The notes: generated from the letters alone by a model not told the origin. A DNA stretch of 8,381 nucleotides from Desulfobacterales bacterium (GCA_030594505.1 JAUVFC010000064.1:1-8381); one strand, 5' to 3'. Shown: positions 1-6,087, counted from the first letter of the stretch. Made by a program: numbers and translations.

Positions 1-277
1 CTTCCACGTTCTTTATTCCTCCGGCGGTTCCCAGAATAGTTGGCTCAACCCGAACCGTTACAGGTATGCCGTAATCCTGTCCGGAGAGGTAGTCAGTGAT
101 ACGCTCGGCCAGGTGGTGGGTATTTATTATTATCGCCTCGCAACCCGCTTTTTTAAGTTGCCGGATAAGAATATCTATTATAGGCCGGTTAAGGATAGGG
201 AACAGAGGCTTTGGCTTCAGTGTGCTCAATGGACGTACCCGGGTGCCGAGCCCTGCGGCCAAGATCATTGCTTTCAT
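1..277 (-). CDS. Sugar-phosphate nucleotidyltransferase, N-terminal part (runs off left edge)
   Basis: The first 92 codons of a nucleotidyltransferase read leftward from the ATG at 275-277 and are cut by the window edge. The protein starts MKAMILAAGLGTRVRPLS, followed by KPKPLFPI at about residues 22-29. This is the nucleotide-binding G-x-G-T-R-x-R-P and P-K-P-L signature of the NTP_transferase family, whose members transfer an NMP to a sugar 1-phosphate (glucose-1-P, mannose-1-P or MurNAc-1-P). Near the visible end, EPTILGTAGGI is the conserved sugar-nucleotide loop, as in MurU-like and mannose-1-phosphate guanylyltransferase-like proteins. The substrate cannot be decided without the C-terminal half. 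The start is chosen because M-K-A-M-I-L-A-A-G is the usual beginning; the ribosome site is weak (TTGGAAA about 8 bases upstream). It lies 193 bp downstream of mobA on the same strand, with a repeat between, so shared transcription is uncertain. Confidence 0.88.
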   Translation of the reverse strand, partial: MKAMILAAGLGTRVRPLSTLKPKPLFPILNRPIIDILIRQLKKAGCEAIIINTHHLAERITDYLSGQDYGIPVTVRVEPTILGTAGGIKNVE

Positions 278-348
278 GATGAGGTTTCCAAGAAAATGCT
301 TTTCAATATTCGTTTTTCATAGGTTCGGAAAAATAGAGGCTCATTGAC

Positions 349-405
349 TGTTGCGTGTTACGCGTTGCGCGTTGCGAGTTTGAACCCCGTAACCCGCAAC
401 CCGGA
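349..405. repeat. TTGCG-rich palindromic intergenic repeat, copy 1
   Basis: A stretch of repeated TTGCG/TTACG words (left arm from TGTTGCGTGTTACG) is followed by an imperfect inverted arm (CCCGTAACCCGCAAC at 386-400). The same arrangement recurs at 2174-2226 in the same orientation and shares TGTTGCGTGTTACG, GTTGCGAGTTT and CCCGTAACCCGCAAC. The matching arms suggest a hairpin in DNA or RNA. It lies between mobA and the nucleotidyltransferase gene, downstream of mobA, so it could act as a processing or termination structure, but it lacks an adjacent T tract on the minus strand. It is best described as a dispersed palindromic repeat. Confidence 0.7.
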
Positions 406-470
406 ACACATCGTCTCACTCCTCGAAATTGTTATTGTGTTCGAGATATTTTTCTCCAATACATAGCAAG

Positions 471-1067
471 TTATTCATTCATCTGTTCCGCCGCTTCAAG
501 GTCTTTTTGCGTATTTATATTGAAAAATGAGACCAGTTCGGGATCGGCTGACTTAAGTAAAGATTCCGGCGCCTTTTTGACCCGAACCTCTGGAAAGAGG
601 TCTGCTATTTTAAAATTCCCTTGCTCTATTTGTTCCTCGATCTGTTTGATACATTTTTTTGAATAGACGGCACAAAGCGGTTGATTTCCATCACTCGTCA
701 CAGGGAGGATTATATCCCAGCGTGGTTCCAATTCTCCCAGGAGGATTTCAACCAGTCCTTTTTTTAAAAAAGGCAGATCACATGCCGCAACAAAGGCATG
801 GGGGTGCGAGGCATAAAAGAGACCCGCGTGAATCCCGACAAGTGCGCTTCTTACAGGATAAAGATCAGTTACAATCTTAAGATCCCACTCCAGGTATTGT
901 ACAGGTTTATTAGTTACGAGTATTATTTCGTCAAAAAGTTCTTGAAATGTCCTGTATAGGCGGTCAAGTATTCGTTCCCCCCGAATCGTGAGAAACGCCT
1001 TGTTCTCGCCCATTCGGGTGTTTAATCCTCCGGCAAGGATTATGCCGGAGCAGGAATTCTTACGCAT
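471..1067 (-). CDS. mobA: Molybdenum cofactor guanylyltransferase MobA
   Basis: MobA transfers GMP from GTP to Mo-molybdopterin in the cytoplasm, making the Mo-bis(MGD) cofactor of the DMSO-reductase family (formate dehydrogenases, nitrate and related reductases). The 198-residue protein is the normal family length and has the motifs in order: the GTP-binding LAGG at residues 11-14 followed by N-T-R-M-G-E-N-K (16-23), the metal-binding CDLPF at 96-100, PLCAVY at 130-135, and the terminal FFNINT at 181-186 followed by a helix. The ATG at 1065-1067 has AAGG eight bases upstream. It lies 61 bp downstream of moaA on the same strand, which supports the assignment over another nucleotidyltransferase and suggests a moaA-mobA operon. 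The short gap shows no terminator. The most likely alternative is a MobA-like protein acting on CMP transfer (MocA type), but the LAGG...NINT pattern fits MobA better. Confidence 0.93.
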   Translation of the reverse strand: MRKNSCSGIILAGGLNTRMGENKAFLTIRGERILDRLYRTFQELFDEIILVTNKPVQYLEWDLKIVTDLYPVRSALVGIHAGLFYASHPHAFVAACDLPFLKKGLVEILLGELEPRWDIILPVTSDGNQPLCAVYSKKCIKQIEEQIEQGNFKIADLFPEVRVKKAPESLLKSADPELVSFFNINTQKDLEAAEQMNE

Positions 1068-1128
1068 AGTATAACCTTAAGACAATGATTTCGGTTGATC
1101 CAATATCGAGATTTTTAAGAGGCAGTTC

Positions 1129-2115
1129 TTACCCCCCGATCTTTGACATAGGACGGAGTCCCGTGTTGTTGCCGTGTCCCGCATGATGCCGCTTCGGTTT
1201 TTCGGCTATTCCCTGTTGAATCAATCTCTTTATGTCTTCCTGTGTGCAACCGCTTCTTAGAGAAGTCTTGATATCGATCTCATGATCTGAAAACAGACAC
1301 GGCCTTAGCTTGCCGTCGGCGGTGAGCCTGAGACGGTTGCAATCGGCGCAGAAGTGGTTGCTGATGGGGCTGATGATGCCGATTTCCCCTTTTGCATGCG
1401 CAAAGCGATATTGTTTTGCCGGCCCGTCGTTTCCAGAGGATGTAACTTGTTGAAGAGGACCGAGAGATTCCAGACGTGACTTGATTTCACTGGATGTTAT
1501 GACTTTTTGACGGTCCCAGCAGGCTATTTTTCCGATCGGCATAAATTCGATAAACCGGATGACGTAGGGTGACCGGATAGAGAGTTCGGCAAATTGTGGT
1601 ATTTCATTATCGTTTAGTCCCTTAATTAGCACCACATTCAATTTTATGGGGGAAAACCCGGTCTCTTTTGCGGCGGAGATCCCTTCCCGGACTTTATCAA
1701 AACAATCGCGACGGGTTATCCTCTGGAATTTCAAAGGATTGAGTGTGTCCAGGCTGATATTGATACGGCGGATACCCGCATCAAAAATGGGCCCTGCCAT
1801 ATCTTTTAACAATGTTCCATTTGTTGTAATGCTTACATCTTTCAGCCCCGGAATAGTGCAGAGGAGTCTGATAAAGTGAAGGATATCACGCCTGATCAGC
1901 GGTTCTCCTCCGGTAATCCGGACCTTTGTAATTCCGAGTTCGACCGCGGCGCGAGTGGTATCAAGGATCTCTTCATAGGTCAGGATATCTTTATGAGTCA
2001 AAGGCCTTACACCGTCCGCGGATATGCAGTAGAGACATCTTAGGTTGCATCGGTCAGTAATAGAGATCCGAAGATAGGTGATTTTTCGATGAAACGGGTC
2101 GGTGTTTGGTTCCAT
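1129..2115 (-). CDS. moaA: GTP 3',8-cyclase MoaA (radical SAM, molybdopterin step 1)
   Basis: MoaA is a cytoplasmic radical-SAM enzyme that converts GTP to 3',8-cyclo-7,8-dihydroGTP, the first step of molybdopterin synthesis, before MoaC. The 328-residue protein is full length. The SAM-binding [4Fe-4S] motif is C23-x3-C27-x2-C30 in DRCNLRCLYC, followed by TGGEP at 68-72 (SAM carboxylate/amino contact). The C-terminal GTP-binding cluster is C256, C259 and C273 (CADCNRLR...RPC). The protein ends in the Gly-Gly tail (327-328) needed for activity in characterised MoaA. The ATG at 2113-2115 has AGGA five bases upstream. moaC, moaD and moaE are not in the window, so they must lie elsewhere. A candidate promoter sits just upstream, separating this gene from feoB. 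All catalytic residues are present, so the enzyme should be active. Confidence 0.97.
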   Translation of the reverse strand: MEPNTDPFHRKITYLRISITDRCNLRCLYCISADGVRPLTHKDILTYEEILDTTRAAVELGITKVRITGGEPLIRRDILHFIRLLCTIPGLKDVSITTNGTLLKDMAGPIFDAGIRRINISLDTLNPLKFQRITRRDCFDKVREGISAAKETGFSPIKLNVVLIKGLNDNEIPQFAELSIRSPYVIRFIEFMPIGKIACWDRQKVITSSEIKSRLESLGPLQQVTSSGNDGPAKQYRFAHAKGEIGIISPISNHFCADCNRLRLTADGKLRPCLFSDHEIDIKTSLRSGCTQEDIKRLIQQGIAEKPKRHHAGHGNNTGLRPMSKIGG

Positions 2116-2143
2116 GATATCCTAAGTGCTGCAGTTCTTGAAG

Positions 2144-2173
2144 AAAGTATTTTTGTTTGTTCTGCTAAGTCAA
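2144..2173 (-). promoter_or_regulatory. Candidate sigma70-type promoter for moaA-mobA
   Basis: On the minus strand, TTGACT (2173-2168, five of six consensus bases) is followed 18 bases later by TACTTT (2149-2144, three of six, including the key T-A and final T). A start about 7 bases downstream would leave a leader of some 30 nt before the moaA ATG. The -35 directly abuts the end of the palindromic repeat at 2174, so the repeat lies just outside the promoter. The -10 is weak, so this remains a prediction. Confidence 0.42.
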
Positions 2174-2226
2174 TGTTGCGTGTTACGGGTTGCGAGTTGC
2201 GAGTTTAAAACCCGTAACCCGCAACA
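2174..2226. repeat. TTGCG-rich palindromic intergenic repeat, copy 2
   Basis: This inverted repeat has arms at 2174-2191 (TGTTGCGTGTTACGGGTT) and 2209-2226, matching in 17 of 18 positions around a 17-base loop. It closely resembles the copy at 349-405 in word content, order and orientation. It lies in the 164-bp gap between the feoB stop and the moaA start. A transcript from feoB would fold here into a stable GC-rich hairpin, which could end or protect the feo mRNA. There is no strong U tract after it, so it is annotated as a repeat rather than a terminator. Confidence 0.75.
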
Positions 2227-2279
2227 GTTTTTCTCACCTTCAAAGCTGGTATTGCATCCTGAAATCTGTTTTTGACAGA

Positions 2280-4409
2280 CTACAGTAGTATTTTTCCCCC
2301 CTGGTAAACAATAAAAGCGACGACCCACGCCAACGTAATGCTGTAGGTTATACTGAAAAGCGTCCATTTCCAGGAATCGGTCTCGCGTCGGATTGTCGAA
2401 ATGGTTGCGATACAAGGCATATAAATCAATACAAAGACCATAAAGGAGAGGGCGGAAGCCCGGGTCATTCCCGAGTTTTTCAGGGCCGATTTCAGGGCTT
2501 CGCTTTCATTTTCTCCATCTTCTGCCGCGTAGAGTACCCCCATCGTACTGATAACAAGCTCTTTTGCCACCAGCCCCGTGAGGATGGCAACGCTTCCGCG
2601 CCAGTCGATTCCTATGGGAGCAAACACCGGGGCAATGAATTTTCCCAGACGACCTATGTAGGAATTCTCCATCCTCTCCACGCCCCATGCCTCTTTGACT
2701 TCAGGAATTGTCTCCGAACCTCTTTTCATTTCGGTCTCATATTCAGCGGGTCGATTTTGAATTGAATATTGAATATCCTGTGGGAAGGAACTTAAGAACC
2801 AGACAACGACGGAACCGATCAGGATTATCCCTCCCATCTTTTTGAGAAAGACTTTACTCCGGTCCCACATGTGAATCACGAGATTCTTGAACGTGGGAGC
2901 GCGATAAGGAGGGAGTTCCATTACAAACGGCGCGACTTCCCCCCGGAAAAAGATCGTCCTGAACAGCCGTCCTATTAAAATGGCAAGGATAATCCCCAAG
3001 AGATACATGGAAAATATTACGTTGCCCGCGTTTGCCGCAAAAAATGTTCCTGCCAGGAGCAGATAAACAGGGAGTCTGGCGGAACATGACATTAACGGGT
3101 TGATCAGTATGGTAAGGATCCGGTCCTTTTTGCTTTCAAGGGTGCGAGTTGCCATAATTGCCGGCACATTACAACCGAATCCCATTAACATCGGTATGAA
3201 GGATTTGCCGTGAAGACCTATAAGGTGCATCACCCGGTCCATTAAAAACGCTGCCCGGGCCATATATCCGGTGTCTTCAAAGAGCGCAATGCAAAGGAAC
3301 AGGATCATGATGTTCGGAAGGAACACAACAACACCCCCAACACCTGAGATGATACCGTCCACGACAAGATCCTGAAAAATACCGGGGGAAATGAGGTGAG
3401 AAGCGGTTCTTCCGACCCAGCCGACTCCGGCACCGATCCACTCCATGGGATAGACGCCAAGGGTAAATGTGACTTGAAACATTCCCCATATGAAAAAGAT
3501 AAAGATAGGAATCCCTGCTATCCGATTGGTCAATATCTTGTCGATGTTGCGGGATATATCCACCCTGTTTTCCGGACCGGTCTTTTGTGCCTCTCTGATG
3601 ACTCCGGCGATAAAACCATATCGCTGGTCCGTCATTACAATTTCCGGTTCGTCATTAAACAAGTTAAAAAGTCTTTGGCGGCCTTTGGATGCCTTCTCCA
3701 ATATCGCCGTTCCATGACTCCCGGCCCCGTTTAAGACCCGTTCCTTGACGACCCTGTCATCTTCCAACAGTTTTATGGACGTCCAACGGGGATTGTATGG
3801 GATCTTGTCTTTGCTCTTTTTTTTGATAAAGGTCTCAAGTTTTGAGATCGCCTTTTCTATTTCGGGTCCGTACCGAACCCGCCGGGATTGAGGAGGGATC
3901 CCTTTTTTCGATTCAGCAACCGAGATAATCGTCTTGAGAAGCCTGTCGGTCCCTTCATTTTGGTTCCCGATCATTTTGACGACCGGAACATCGAGTAATT
4001 CGGTAATCTTTTCCGTATCTATCTTTATTCCTTTGTCACTGGCAACATCGACCATATTCAAGGCAAAGATGACCTTTGTGTCGAGTTCCCTGATCTGTGT
4101 GGCCAGGTAAAGATTTCGTTCTAAATTGGAGGCATCGATAATGGCCACGACCACATCGGGTTTTTCATCCAGGATGAAATCGCGGGCCACTATTTCTTCA
4201 ATAGAGTACGCGGTAATGCTGTAAGTGCCCGGCAGGTCAACGATAGTAATATCGTATCCATTCTGTTTTACGTGCCCCTGTTTTTTTTCTACGGTCACAC
4301 CAGGCCAATTTCCCACCTTCTGCCTTGAGCCGGTCAAGTTATTGAAAATCGTGGTCTTGCCGGAGTTTGGATTCCCTGCAAGGGCCACTGTAAAAGTCTT
4401 CTTCAGCAT
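2280..4409 (-). CDS. feoB: Ferrous iron transporter FeoB
   Basis: FeoB is the inner-membrane Fe(II) transporter with an N-terminal cytosolic G domain. The 709-residue protein is near full family length. The G domain shows G1 GNPNSGKTT (12-20), the FeoB-typical VGNWPGVTVEKK around the G2 threonine (32-43), G3 DLPG (58-61) and G4 NMVD (118-121). A helical GDI-like linker follows to about residue 300. The membrane part begins near 310 and contains the first Gate region, with GGVVVFLPN, FEDTGYMARAAF and MGFGCNVPAIMATRT carrying the conserved cysteine. The second Gate region has LTGLVAKELVISTMG and VLIYMPCIATIS. The ATG at 4407-4409 overlaps the stop of the upstream Fur-FeoA fusion as TAATG, so translation of the two is probably coupled. 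No feoC follows. The short C-terminus without a cysteine-rich tail also suggests a system without FeoC. Confidence 0.98.
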   Translation of the reverse strand: MLKKTFTVALAGNPNSGKTTIFNNLTGSRQKVGNWPGVTVEKKQGHVKQNGYDITIVDLPGTYSITAYSIEEIVARDFILDEKPDVVVAIIDASNLERNLYLATQIRELDTKVIFALNMVDVASDKGIKIDTEKITELLDVPVVKMIGNQNEGTDRLLKTIISVAESKKGIPPQSRRVRYGPEIEKAISKLETFIKKKSKDKIPYNPRWTSIKLLEDDRVVKERVLNGAGSHGTAILEKASKGRQRLFNLFNDEPEIVMTDQRYGFIAGVIREAQKTGPENRVDISRNIDKILTNRIAGIPIFIFFIWGMFQVTFTLGVYPMEWIGAGVGWVGRTASHLISPGIFQDLVVDGIISGVGGVVVFLPNIMILFLCIALFEDTGYMARAAFLMDRVMHLIGLHGKSFIPMLMGFGCNVPAIMATRTLESKKDRILTILINPLMSCSARLPVYLLLAGTFFAANAGNVIFSMYLLGIILAILIGRLFRTIFFRGEVAPFVMELPPYRAPTFKNLVIHMWDRSKVFLKKMGGIILIGSVVVWFLSSFPQDIQYSIQNRPAEYETEMKRGSETIPEVKEAWGVERMENSYIGRLGKFIAPVFAPIGIDWRGSVAILTGLVAKELVISTMGVLYAAEDGENESEALKSALKNSGMTRASALSFMVFVLIYMPCIATISTIRRETDSWKWTLFSITYSITLAWVVAFIVYQGGKILL

Positions 4410-5338
4410 TATTTGCTTCCTGCACGTACGAATACCTGGGCTGCCTCACATACACGGAGTGAGACATGGTATCCTTTTACAATCAGTTCCATGGGGTCCC
4501 GCAAGGGGGCGTATTTTTCGACGGCAATTTCCGTTCCGTTTAAAAACCCCATTTCCATAAGCCTTCTACGAAAAGCGCCGCTTCCTGTCACGCGAACTAT
4601 GGTTGCTTTCTGCCCCTTTTTGAGTTGGCTGAGTCTTACTTGCGGCCTTTCATCCCTTTGTCTTCCGTTAGGGATGACCATAATTTTTTGGGCGATACCT
4701 CTACCCAGCGCGAGCCGGCTGCAATTCACCACAAGAACAAGTGGGCCGTGCCCGGAGTTGGTCATTACCTCAACCTCGTCCCCTGAGCGAAGGCCGATAG
4801 TGGCCAGCCGGTTTTGCATATCACTCCCTCCGGCAAATTCTTTTATCTTAACCCATTCTCCTTCCCTGGCCGACGCAAGTGAAACCAATGTCTCGCGAGT
4901 GTTGATACAATCCGAGCACAGGCCGTATATTTCCATCTTGTGTTGCAACATGTGGAAGCCCTGTCGGGAAGCTATCTGAAGCTGCAGTGCTTCCAGTTGG
5001 TCGTTTTCAAATTCGATTATTTTTTGGCATCTTGTGCATATGAGGTGATCATGATGGCGCCCAAGATGCCGATGTTCGTACCTGGGCTGTTCCCCTTTAA
5101 ATGTTGTCTCTTGCGCAAAACCGTAACGGGTAAAAAGTTGCAAGGTATCTTTTATAAAACCCGGTTCAAAGTCATGCCCTTTTTCTTTAAGAAGCTTGAT
5201 AAGATCTGTGTCGGTGACGTGTTCTTCAGTACCAAGGAATACCGCAAGAATCTTTATTCGGTCCTCTGTATTATCAATTCCTTCTCCCTTAAAAAGGGTT
5301 TGAAGTTGTTCTATCTCTTGTTGATGGATCTTGTTCAT
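4409..5338 (-). CDS. Fur-like metal sensor fused to two FeoA domains
   Basis: This 309-residue protein joins three modules. Residues 1-145 resemble the Fur family: a helical N-terminus with H40, the metal-site HRHLGRHHDH (89-98), the structural zinc pairs C101/C104 and C141/C144, and KIIEF with E109 and H133. The Glu of KIIEF is the Fur-like rather than PerR-like choice. Residues 152-223 and 233-305 are two SH3-like FeoA domains, the second the more canonical (RRLMEMGF, then APLRDPMEL and VKGYHVSLR). FeoA binds FeoB at the membrane and promotes Fe(II) uptake. The usual recognition-helix motif A-T-V-Y-R-T-L reads GFIKDTL (61-67) here, with Tyr and Arg replaced by Lys and Asp, so normal Fur-box binding is doubtful. 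The ATG at 5336-5338 has AAGGGG upstream. The reading frame is continuous, so the fusion does not come from a frameshift. The roles of the Fur module in DNA binding or in gating FeoA are inference. Confidence 0.92.
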   Translation of the reverse strand: MNKIHQQEIEQLQTLFKGEGIDNTEDRIKILAVFLGTEEHVTDTDLIKLLKEKGHDFEPGFIKDTLQLFTRYGFAQETTFKGEQPRYEHRHLGRHHDHLICTRCQKIIEFENDQLEALQLQIASRQGFHMLQHKMEIYGLCSDCINTRETLVSLASAREGEWVKIKEFAGGSDMQNRLATIGLRSGDEVEVMTNSGHGPLVLVVNCSRLALGRGIAQKIMVIPNGRQRDERPQVRLSQLKKGQKATIVRVTGSGAFRRRLMEMGFLNGTEIAVEKYAPLRDPMELIVKGYHVSLRVCEAAQVFVRAGSK

Positions 5339-5354
5339 GCACGGCCCCTTTTTT

Positions 5355-5472
5355 AAGTGCCTAAAGTGTGAAGTGCGCTAAAGTGCCTAAAGTTAAGGAT
5401 GCTGGTTTTTTTATATAATGACAACATTCCTTAACTTTAGGCACTTTACACTTTAGTCACTTTAGCGCACTT
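5355..5472. repeat. AAGTGCCTAAAGT inverted repeat between fur and the Fur-FeoA gene
   Basis: Two 45-base arms (5355-5399 and 5428-5472) are inverted copies. The innermost 20 bases (5380-5399 against 5428-5447) match perfectly, the outer parts imperfectly, around a 28-base AT-rich loop. Each arm is built of the word AAGTGCCTAAAGT and variants such as AAGTGCGCTAAAGTG. This is a low-complexity palindromic repeat of the kind dispersed between genes in some bacterial genomes. On the minus strand the outer arm runs into fur and encodes its last residues (KSALK and the TGA stop). In a fur-feo transcript it would fold into a long hairpin just before the Fur-FeoA start. The loop includes TATATA on the minus strand, a possible -10, but no good -35 accompanies it. 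Confidence 0.85.
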
Positions 5473-5900
5473 TTTTCGTTACATTCAGGACAATAGCCGG
5501 TGAAGTCCAGCCGGTGGTCCAGGATGTTAAAATTACTCTTTTTGGAAAGTCGATCTATAATGTTGTTCATTTCTTCCTCTACGAATTCAATAACCTTGCC
5601 GCACCGTATGCAGCGGAGATGACAGTGGTGGCTGTGTCCGTAGATCGGCTCATAATGGAGATGGCCATCCTCAAAGAACACTTCTTTTATCAAGCCGCTT
5701 TCGATTAAGAGCGGGATAGCGCGATAAATTGACGCCTTTGAAATTTTACTCTTTTGGTCTTTCATGCGGAGAAAGAGTTCATCCACATCAAAGTGGTCAT
5801 GGACAGAGAAAATTTCCATGATAATAGTCTCACGCTCCGGTGTGTTGCGGAGCCCTTTCCCATTGATATATTTTCTGAAGACTTCTAATGGAGATATCAT
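5457..5900 (-). CDS. fur: Fur-family ferric uptake regulator
   Basis: This is a 147-residue Fur-family repressor, the normal family length, that binds DNA as a metal-loaded dimer. The winged helix holds the canonical recognition segment ISKASIYRAI (53-62), with Tyr59-Arg60 intact. The metal-site region is HSHHCHLRC (89-97), followed by C100, KVIEF (102-106, Glu as in Fur, not the Asp of PerR), H129 and C137/C140. Asp in the usual HHDH is Cys93 here, which could alter the metal site. The start is taken as ATG 5898-5900: an in-frame TTG at 5960 would add 20 residues with no family counterpart, and it coincides with a perfect TTGACA -35 and a perfect palindrome, so that stretch is the control region. 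No Shine-Dalgarno site precedes the ATG. The neighbouring feo genes favour an iron role over Zur. The last codons come from a repeat. Confidence 0.88.
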   Translation of the reverse strand: MISPLEVFRKYINGKGLRNTPERETIIMEIFSVHDHFDVDELFLRMKDQKSKISKASIYRAIPLLIESGLIKEVFFEDGHLHYEPIYGHSHHCHLRCIRCGKVIEFVEEEMNNIIDRLSKKSNFNILDHRLDFTGYCPECNEKSALK

Positions 5901-5902
5901 GG

Positions 5903-5937
5903 CTATTGTTATTGCAATTAATTTGCAATAACAATAG
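5903..5937. promoter_or_regulatory. Perfect 35-bp palindrome, probable Fur operator
   Basis: The arms CTATTGTTATTGCAA (5903-5917) and its exact reverse complement (5923-5937) flank TTAAT. A perfect 15+15 bp palindrome is far beyond chance. It lies between the fur -10 region and the fur ATG, where a repressor would block transcription. It is AT-rich like known Fur-family boxes but does not match the E. coli GATAATGATAATCATTATC consensus, so the assignment to this Fur rests on position. No second copy was seen upstream of the Fur-FeoA gene, which suggests the feo genes are controlled through this site by read-through. Confidence 0.75.
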
Positions 5938-5960
5938 TATTTTTTGCTTGCTAATGTCAA
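5931..5960 (-). promoter_or_regulatory. Candidate promoter of fur and perhaps the feo operon
   Basis: On the minus strand a perfect TTGACA (5960-5955) is followed by TATTGT (5936-5931, four of six, spacer 18) or TACTAT (5939-5934, four of six, spacer 15). Either -10 overlaps or touches the palindrome at 5903-5937. Transcription would start about 25 bases before the fur ATG, inside the palindrome. The arrangement is the classical layout of an autoregulated repressor gene. Confidence 0.6.
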
Positions 5961-5975
5961 GATAAATTTTTGTCC

Positions 5976-6004
5976 GTTGATTGTTGTTGTTGTTGATTGT
6001 TGTT
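5976..6004. repeat. Short direct repeat GTTGATTGTTGTT
   Basis: The 13-base word GTTGATTGTTGTT occurs at 5976-5988 and again at 5992-6004, a 16-base period, within a TTG-rich tract. It lies between the divergent fur and dapB promoters, ending at the dapB -35. It could be slippage-prone microsatellite DNA or paired sites for an activator; the sequence does not decide which. Confidence 0.45.
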
Positions 6005-6032
6005 TGACATTCTCCTGAGAATCTTTTATCCT
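6004..6032 (+). promoter_or_regulatory. Sigma70-type promoter for dapB-glgC
   Basis: A perfect -35 TTGACA (6004-6009) and a -10 TATCCT (6027-6032, four of six) are separated by the optimal 17 bases. Transcription starting near 6039 would give a leader of about 54 nt before the dapB ATG, too short for a lysine riboswitch. It is the only good plus-strand promoter seen upstream of dapB. Confidence 0.65.
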
Positions 6033-6080
6033 AAGAAAAGTTTTTTTAATGTAAGTGTGTGTTGATATTTACAGATTGTT

Positions 6081-6087
6081 GGGGAGG
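6081..6087 (+). promoter_or_regulatory. Ribosome binding site deciding the dapB start
   Basis: GGGGAGG at 6081-6087 lies five bases before the ATG at 6093. The in-frame GTG (6087) and TTG (6090) just upstream overlap or touch the site itself, so the ATG is the likely start. Confidence 0.8.

Noticed and set aside
428..438. ATTGTTATTG resembling one arm of the fur palindrome, upstream of the nucleotidyltransferase gene
   Set aside because: It is only a 10-base AT-rich half site without a partner arm, and lies about 150 bp from the next start codon.
422..445. CTCGAA...TTCGAG stem downstream of mobA as a terminator
   Set aside because: Six base pairs with a 12-base loop and no T tract on the minus strand is too weak.
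2265..2279. TCTGT/ACAGA stem directly after the feoB stop as a terminator
   Set aside because: Only five base pairs with a short TTT; the larger repeat hairpin nearby is a better structure but also lacks a T tract.
3396..3734. Plus-strand open frames of about 80-190 codons opposite feoB and the Fur-FeoA gene (also near 4225-4979)
   Set aside because: They lie antisense inside clearly conserved genes, have no ribosome sites of note and no recognisable protein features.
5412..5419. TATAAT/TATATA in the loop of the inverted repeat as a feo promoter
   Set aside because: No acceptable -35 lies 16-18 bases upstream on the minus strand; the AT-rich loop alone explains the match.
5901..5960. TTG-initiated 20-residue N-terminal extension of Fur
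   Set aside because: It overlaps a perfect -35 hexamer and a perfect palindrome, has low-complexity sequence, and takes Fur beyond its usual length.
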